DNA of 37,376 nt from Betaproteobacteria bacterium (GTDB taxonomy: Bacteria > Pseudomonadota > Gammaproteobacteria > Burkholderiales > Burkholderiaceae_A), in contig RFRK01000003.1 in assembly GCA_009924525.1 (NCBI GenBank), forward strand, positions 1 through 37,376, read 5' to 3'. Shown here one piece after another: positions 32,002 through 37,376 of the stretch (position 1 is its first letter; each line of letters starts with the position of its first letter). The notes below the pieces were generated by a model. It made no database searches. It was not told the origin of the DNA and saw only the letters and a program-made list of their open reading frames with translations. Both the position numbers and the translations under genes were made by a program.

Positions 32002-33089
32002 TACGCCAGATCCTCGGATGCTTCTGTGGACTGCGATTTTAGGTCAGGATGGGGGATCGACTCGGGCCGATCAAGGGCAATGGCCTGCGCGATCTTTTCA
32101 TTGAGCCCATATGCAGCCGCATCGGCGGCGCGGCCCAATGCATGGCCAAAGGCCAGCGTATCAGCAGAGCCGTGGCTTTTAAATACGATGCCCCGCAGGC
32201 CCAACAAGGCAGCGCCGTTATAGCGACGATGATCGACACGCTGCGAGAAACGCTTTAGCACCGGCATTGCAATCAAGCCCAGCAGTTTGCTGATGCCGCT
32301 TCGGGTGAATTCCTGCTTAATGAAACTGCGCAGCATCTGAGCAAGACCTTCAGCAGTTTTCAAAGCCACATTGCCCACAAAACCGTCGCAGACCACCACA
32401 TCCGTGGTGCCTTTGAAAATATCGTCGCCTTCCACATTGCCAAAGAAATTCAAGTGACTGGCCCGCAGCAGCTCACCAGCAAGCTTCACGGTGTCATTGC
32501 CCTTAATGACTTCCTCGCCAATGTTGAGTAAGCCTACGGTCGGATTTTGCTTGCCGTGCATGACCGATACTAAGGCCGCACCCATCGAGGCGAACTGCAA
32601 CAGATGATCCGCATTGCAATCAACATTGGCGCCCAGATCGAGCATGGTGGTCACGCCACCTTTTTGATTGGGCATGGCCGTTGCAATCGCTGGCCGATCA
32701 ATGCCCTCCATGGTTTTGAGCACATAGCGGGCAATCGCCATCAGTGCGCCCGTGTTGCCTGCACTGACTGCCGCATGGGCTCGGCCTTCTTTCACCGCTT
32801 CGATGGCAAGCCGCATCGAAGAGCGGCGCTTATTGCGCAACGCAACTGCAGGCGGGTCATCCATAAGCACCACCTCATCGGTGGCGATGATCTCCAATCG
32901 ACTGCGGACCTCAGTGCTTACACCCTCGGCCTGCAGGGCCGCTGAGAGCTCAGGCTCTCGGCCGACGAGCAACGCCCGTCGGCCTGAACTCGCGCTCAGG
33001 AAGCTGACTGCTGCGGGAATGGTGACGGAGAGTCCATGATCGCCACCCATGCAATCAATGGCGACACAGACAGACTGCGACGAAGTCAC
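32001..33089 (-). CDS. plsX: Phosphate acyltransferase PlsX
   Basis: [37 protein letters not shown]. Confidence 0.97.
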   Translation of the reverse strand: MTSSQSVCVAIDCMGGDHGLSVTIPAAVSFLSASSGRRALLVGREPELSAALQAEGVSTEVRSRLEIIATDEVVLMDDPPAVALRNKRRSSMRLAIEAVKEGRAHAAVSAGNTGALMAIARYVLKTMEGIDRPAIATAMPNQKGGVTTMLDLGANVDCNADHLLQFASMGAALVSVMHGKQNPTVGLLNIGEEVIKGNDTVKLAGELLRASHLNFFGNVEGDDIFKGTTDVVVCDGFVGNVALKTAEGLAQMLRSFIKQEFTRSGISKLLGLIAMPVLKRFSQRVDHRRYNGAALLGLRGIVFKSHGSADTLAFGHALGRAADAAAYGLNEKIAQAIALDRPESIPHPDLKSQSTEASEDLA

Positions 33090-33106
33090 AGCGCGAGAAA
33101 AAAGAC

Positions 33107-33286
33107 TTAGGCGGCCTTGGTCTTTACGACTTTCTTGCCGCGGTAGTAGCCCGAGGGGCTGATGTGGTGGCGCAGATGAATCTCGCCCGTGGTCGGCTCA
33201 ACGGCCGTGGGCGGATTGGTCAGAAAATCGTGCGAACGATGCATGCCGCGCTTTGACGGCGACTTCTTATTCTGTTGGACAGCCAT
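33107..33286 (-). CDS. rpmF: 50S ribosomal protein L32 (59 aa)
   Basis: [59 protein letters not shown]; just below the ORF-track cut-off. Confidence 0.97.
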   Translation of the reverse strand: MAVQQNKKSPSKRGMHRSHDFLTNPPTAVEPTTGEIHLRHHISPSGYYRGKKVVKTKAA

Positions 33287-33310
33287 GGTTAAGCTCCGGA
33301 AAACCTTGAA

Positions 33311-33898
33311 TTATAAGGCATTTTTCCCTTTCGAAGGCTTATGGAGCAGGTCGGCAAGGCCTGCAAAGGGTCGGGTTCGATCTGAACTATTCGATTGGAC
33401 TGTCAGGGGTGCCTGACAGTCGGCATGCTTGGGCGCCATCGGCAATTCCAAAAGCAGTTCGTCCTCGATGAGTCCGCGCAGGCTCGCGGAGTCCTCGGGT
33501 GCCAAAAAATCAACGGCCGGAAGGTCTGGGTCGCGGGCCTCATCCTCGGCCGTCATCTGTTCGGTACGGGCGTCGGCGAGGGCTGCAGACTCAAAAAATT
33601 CAAAGCCGCGGCGCGATTCGAGCGCAAGCGCGACGGGCTCAAGACAGCGCTCGCAGACGCACTCGAGCCTGACACGGGCGGAAAGCCACCAGCGCCGTCG
33701 CGGATGCCCCGGGCCTGGTCCTAAGGCATCCGGGCCGAAGGCCCAATGCACCGGATCCTGCACGCGATGACAGGATGCAATCAAACGTGTGAACTCGAGC
33801 GCGGGGATTTCGCCCGATGCAGGAAGCTGGCCAGCTGAGAGTCCACGCTCAAGCACGGATGCAGTCAGCACGCTATCGAGATCGAATTTCGCCGCCAT
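33311..33898 (-). CDS. yceD: YceD/DUF177-family protein
   Basis: RVRLECVCERCLEPVALAL, DEARDPDLPAVDFLAPEDSASLRGLIEDELLLELPMAPKH; directly upstream of rpmF. Confidence 0.9.
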   Translation of the reverse strand: MAAKFDLDSVLTASVLERGLSAGQLPASGEIPALEFTRLIASCHRVQDPVHWAFGPDALGPGPGHPRRRWWLSARVRLECVCERCLEPVALALESRRGFEFFESAALADARTEQMTAEDEARDPDLPAVDFLAPEDSASLRGLIEDELLLELPMAPKHADCQAPLTVQSNSSDRTRPFAGLADLLHKPSKGKNAL

Positions 33899-33942
33899 AA
33901 TGCGCGAACCTTATCCGCCTTCAGAACACCTTTCAAGCCAGT

Positions 33943-34551
33943 ATGCGCACGCCATTGATTCTTGCTTCGAGCAGCCCTTATCGCAGGGAGCTGCTATCGC
34001 GGCTGCGGCTGCAGTTTGAGGTGCTGTCTCCTCAGGTCGATGAGACGCCGCATCACGGCGAATCGTTTTTGCAGACTGCAGTGCGACTTGCTCGAGAAAA
34101 AGCAGTTGCGATTGCGCAATCCCATCCCAATGCGATTGTCATTGGTGCAGATCAGGTCGCCAGCTGTGAGGGTGAGCGCTTAGATAAGCCCGGCACGGCC
34201 GAGCGTGCGTTGGAGCAGCTGCGGCTGCAGCGCGGCAAGACCTCGGAATTTATTACCGCGGTATGTGTAGCCGCTAAAGCCGGCCACACGGTGAAAGAGG
34301 CCGTTGTGGTCACGCGTGTGCGGTTTAAAAATGCCGCTGCGCTGCCCGATGGGCTGCTTGCCCACTACATCGCACTCGAAAACCCGCTGGACTGCGCGGG
34401 TGCCGCAAAATCGGAAGGGCTTGGCATTGCGCTGATCGAATCGATAGAGGGCCCAGACCCGACCGCGCTGGTGGGTCTGCCCTTAATTGCGCTGACCAAT
34501 CTACTTAAAGCGTTTGGACTCTCGGCCCTCTCGCAAGACGAAAATCAGTAA
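33943..34551 (+). CDS. Maf-family nucleotide pyrophosphatase (YceF-like)
   Basis: LILASSSPYRRELLSRLRLQFEVLSPQVDETP, VIGADQVA, AGAAKSEGLGIALIESIEGPDPTALVGLPL. Confidence 0.92.
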   Translation: MRTPLILASSSPYRRELLSRLRLQFEVLSPQVDETPHHGESFLQTAVRLAREKAVAIAQSHPNAIVIGADQVASCEGERLDKPGTAERALEQLRLQRGKTSEFITAVCVAAKAGHTVKEAVVVTRVRFKNAAALPDGLLAHYIALENPLDCAGAAKSEGLGIALIESIEGPDPTALVGLPLIALTNLLKAFGLSALSQDENQ

Positions 34552-35468
34552 ATCGACCAACGCATCATGGCACTGAAAATGGCATCGCCGGCAGCCGCAC
34601 CAAAGCGCTTGGCGAGCCGCTCGGCAAAATTCGGCTGCAGCGTGTAGTCGATTACATCCTCGGCCTTAATCACATCGCGCGCCACCGAATCGACGGTGCC
34701 CAGGCCATCCGCGAGGCCCAGCTCGACGCTCTTCGCACCCGTCCAGACCATGCCAGTGAATAACTCAGGGCCTGATTTGAGCCGATCGCCCCGGCCCTGC
34801 TTGACTGCGGAGATGAATTGGCCGTGGACTTCATTGATCATGCTCTGCACTGCGGCGCGCTGCTTCGGATCAATTGGAAGAAATGGATCGAGTAAGGCTT
34901 TATTCTCGCCTGCAGTCAATACTCGGCGCTCCACGCCGAGTTTTTTCATCGCCTCGGTAAATCCAAAGCCATCCATCCGCACACCGATCGAACCCACCAG
35001 GCTTGACTGATTCACATAAATGGAGTCGGCAGCAGCGGCAATGTAATAGCCCCCCGAGGCGGCCACGTCTTCCACCACTGCAATCACCGGCTTGTCTTTG
35101 TGTGCAGCCTTCAGCCTCCGAATCTCATCAAAGACGATGCCCGACTGCACCGGGCTTCCGCCAGGGCTGTTGATGCGCAGAATGATTCCTGCTGCATGAG
35201 AATTTTTAAAAGCTTCGCGCAGCGATTCATTAATCAAGTCAGCACTCGAGGTGGTGCCGTGCTCAATAATGCCCTGCAGATCGATCATGGCGGTATGGCG
35301 GGCAGTGGGGTTAGCGGTGAGCTGCCCACCGCTTCCAAACGAGGAGATCCAAATGGCAACGATCACGAGGCATAGAGTCGTGAGCCGCCAAAAATTTGCC
35401 CAACGGCGGGCGCGACGCTGCTCCTGAACATGCGCGAGTAGGACTTTCTCGATTACTTGCTGATCCAT
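34545..35468 (-). CDS. sppA: Signal peptide peptidase SppA, S49 family
   Basis: ILRINSPGGSPVQSGIVFDEI, VVEDVAASGGYYIAAAAD, SSLVGSIGV. Confidence 0.94.
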   Translation of the reverse strand: MDQQVIEKVLLAHVQEQRRARRWANFWRLTTLCLVIVAIWISSFGSGGQLTANPTARHTAMIDLQGIIEHGTTSSADLINESLREAFKNSHAAGIILRINSPGGSPVQSGIVFDEIRRLKAAHKDKPVIAVVEDVAASGGYYIAAAADSIYVNQSSLVGSIGVRMDGFGFTEAMKKLGVERRVLTAGENKALLDPFLPIDPKQRAAVQSMINEVHGQFISAVKQGRGDRLKSGPELFTGMVWTGAKSVELGLADGLGTVDSVARDVIKAEDVIDYTLQPNFAERLAKRFGAAAGDAIFSAMMRWSIY

Positions 35469-36112
35469 TGTGTGATCCAGTTCTCTAATTCGTTGACGCT
35501 GAGCATACAGCCCAACGGTTCTGCAGCGAGCAGTTCCTCGGCGGCGTGCGCGCCATAACCGACCGCCAGCGCGCTGGCACCAGCTGCACGCGCCATGAAA
35601 ATATCATGGGTTGTATCGCCAATCACCAGCGTTGAGCTTGGAGAAACGCCAAGCTCAGCACAGATCTCCAACACCATCTTCGGGGCGGGCTTGGGCTCGG
35701 ATTCATCGGCACAGCGCGATGTCGCAAACAAATGACGAGTCCGAGTCAGCTCAAAAGAACGATCCAGTCCCACCCTTGTCTTCCCGGTTGCGACGGCAAG
35801 TGGCATGCCCGAAGACTGCAGGCCGTGCAACAACTCCCACATGCCGGGAAACATCTGCAGCTGCTCATAACGGGAGAGGTAATGGTGACGAAACCGCTCG
35901 GTCAGCTGATGCTGCTGATCCGCACTCAGGTTGGGTGCCACCCGCGACAGCGCATCCTGCAGGCCCAGGCCGATCACCCAGCGGGCATCCTCGGCCGCAG
36001 GAACCGCAACCCCGATATCACCGCAGGCCTGCTGAATTGCCAGCGTAATGCTCGGGGTGGAATCCACCACCGTTCCATCCCAGTCAAAGACCACTAATTC
36101 AACATTCATCAT
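35453..36112 (-). CDS. HAD-IA family hydrolase (phosphoglycolate phosphatase-like)
   Basis: LVVFDWDGTVVDST, AVATGKTRVGLDR, PSSTLVIGDTTHDIFMARAAGA. Confidence 0.9.
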   Translation of the reverse strand: MMNVELVVFDWDGTVVDSTPSITLAIQQACGDIGVAVPAAEDARWVIGLGLQDALSRVAPNLSADQQHQLTERFRHHYLSRYEQLQMFPGMWELLHGLQSSGMPLAVATGKTRVGLDRSFELTRTRHLFATSRCADESEPKPAPKMVLEICAELGVSPSSTLVIGDTTHDIFMARAAGASALAVGYGAHAAEELLAAEPLGCMLSVNELENWITQWISK

Positions 36113-37221
36113 CGCAAGGGTTTCGCTCCCAATGTATTCAGCAAATTCTGAAACTCCTGGCCAACAGGAGCGGTGAGTATCAGGGCCTCGCCCGTGTTCG
36201 GGTGCGTCAGCCGCAACGACCAGGCATGCAAGGCCATACGGGTAATCAGCCCTGGCCCCTTCGGGCCGACCGCATCATCACGCTCATGCACTCCATATTT
36301 AGGATCACCAAGAATCGGATGGCCCTGGCCCGCAAGATGCACTCGCAGCTGATGCGTCCTTCCCGTGAGCGGCTCGCACTGCAGAACCGATACGGCGCCG
36401 AGCAGGGGGTGGTCGAGCTGCTGAAGCACCCGGACTTTAGTGATGGCCGCCTGGCCACCCTCCTGAATTCGCACCCAGCGTTCGCCACGGGCATTGACCC
36501 ATTTATGAAGCGGCGCATCGATTCGATCGCAGGCCTGCGGCCAGCTTCCCCAAACAACTGCGAGATAACGCTTGCGCATCTGGCCCTCGCGTAGCTGGCG
36601 ATGAAACTCAGTCAGGCTAGACCGGCGCTTTGCCAAAAGCATCAGTCCCGACGTTTCCCGATCCAATCGGTGCACCAATTCCAGAAAAAGCTCGCGGCCC
36701 GCTTCAGGCTGACGGACCTGACGCAAGGCCTCGATCACGCCAAGTTTCACCCCGCTGCCGCCATGAACCGCAAGGCCGGCGGGCTTATCAATTGCAATGA
36801 AAAACTCGTCTTCAAAAATTACGTTGATGCGGGCGGCAACTGATTTGGCAAGCCCCGGCTGGATCGCACCGCGGGACTGACTGCCATCGCTGCCGTCCAT
36901 CGAAGCCGGCAGCCGAAGCGGCGGGATGCGCAGCACATCTCCCTCCTCGATTCGATAATCACTGCCGATTCGGCCACCATTGACCCGGACTTCGCCGGTG
37001 CGCAGCATGCGATAGATCCGCGTCTTGGGAACACCCTTCAGGCGGGTCAGCAGGAAGTTATCAATCCGCTGGCCGGCCTGCTCTGGCCCGACTGTCCACT
37101 GCTGAACGCCCGGGCTGCTGCCGCGGCTCTCCGGTCCTCCCGCAGGCGAACCCCGGGCCGAGCCGGACAGCGGCAGTTTTGACGCCGAATCAAAGGGATT
37201 TGCTGTCATCTTGAAGTTCAA
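36109..37221 (-). CDS. rluC: Ribosomal large subunit pseudouridine synthase C (RluC/RluD family)
   Basis: N-terminal S4 domain (GQRIDNFLLTRLKGVPKTRIYRMLRTGEVRVNG); ELVHRLDRETSGLMLLAKR catalytic motif; alternative start ATG 37209. Confidence 0.92.
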   Translation of the reverse strand: MNFKMTANPFDSASKLPLSGSARGSPAGGPESRGSSPGVQQWTVGPEQAGQRIDNFLLTRLKGVPKTRIYRMLRTGEVRVNGGRIGSDYRIEEGDVLRIPPLRLPASMDGSDGSQSRGAIQPGLAKSVAARINVIFEDEFFIAIDKPAGLAVHGGSGVKLGVIEALRQVRQPEAGRELFLELVHRLDRETSGLMLLAKRRSSLTEFHRQLREGQMRKRYLAVVWGSWPQACDRIDAPLHKWVNARGERWVRIQEGGQAAITKVRVLQQLDHPLLGAVSVLQCEPLTGRTHQLRVHLAGQGHPILGDPKYGVHERDDAVGPKGPGLITRMALHAWSLRLTHPNTGEALILTAPVGQEFQNLLNTLGAKPLR

Positions 37222-37224
37222 GGT

Positions 37225-37230
37225 TATACT
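37225..37230 (+). promoter_or_regulatory. Candidate -10 element (TATACT) of a divergent plus-strand transcript leaving the window
   Basis: TATACT with weak TTGCTG 19 nt upstream (37200..37205); gene beyond the edge not visible. Confidence 0.35.
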
Positions 37231-37233
37231 CGG

Positions 37234-37259
37234 CCGGTCGGAGATGATTTACCGACCGG
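37234..37259. other. Perfect inverted repeat CCGGTCGG-N10-CCGACCGG
   Basis: 8-bp arms in the intergenic/leader region upstream of rluC. Confidence 0.6.
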
Positions 37260-37376
37260 TTGTTGCGTCCCTCTGGGTCAGTCCCCAAGCAGACCATTTT
37301 CAGCCCCGGGCTGGATCCTGTAGGAAGAAACGCGAAGCCGGCCGATGCCTCCGTCCCGGGTGCAGTGAGCACCGGA

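Overview
The window is a gene-dense, almost entirely housekeeping segment of a proteobacterial chromosome, most likely betaproteobacterial judging by gene order and protein flavour. From left to right it contains: (i) a thiamine biosynthesis run thiD(partial)-thiC-thiO-thiS-thiG-thiE; (ii) a small accessory stretch with a lipoprotein, an adhesin-E-like protein, a TerC-family protein, a HiPIP remnant, a 46-aa exported Lys-rich peptide absent from the ORF track, PsiE and SodC; (iii) a catabolic-looking island of two Bug/TctC binding proteins flanking a divergent GntR regulator and a LigI-like amidohydrolase; (iv) tRNA-Cys and tRNA-Gly downstream of uvrC-pgsA; (v) a long minus-strand block running from rluC to pgsA, with only maf on the plus strand: HAD-sppA, yceD-rpmF-plsX-fabHDG-acpP-fabF, rpoE-rseA-rseB-mucD, lepA-lepB-rnc-era-recO-pdxJ-acpS-nagZ-UDG-uvrC. 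I found no CRISPR array, prophage, transposon or obvious new multi-gene system. The most unusual items are the HiPIP C-terminal half abutting the terC stop codon without its export signal, the unannotated small exported peptide, and a perfect 16-bp palindrome that fills a 34-bp divergent intergenic region and offers an SD-like AGAGGA to both genes. All family calls come from reading motifs by eye; no database search was run.
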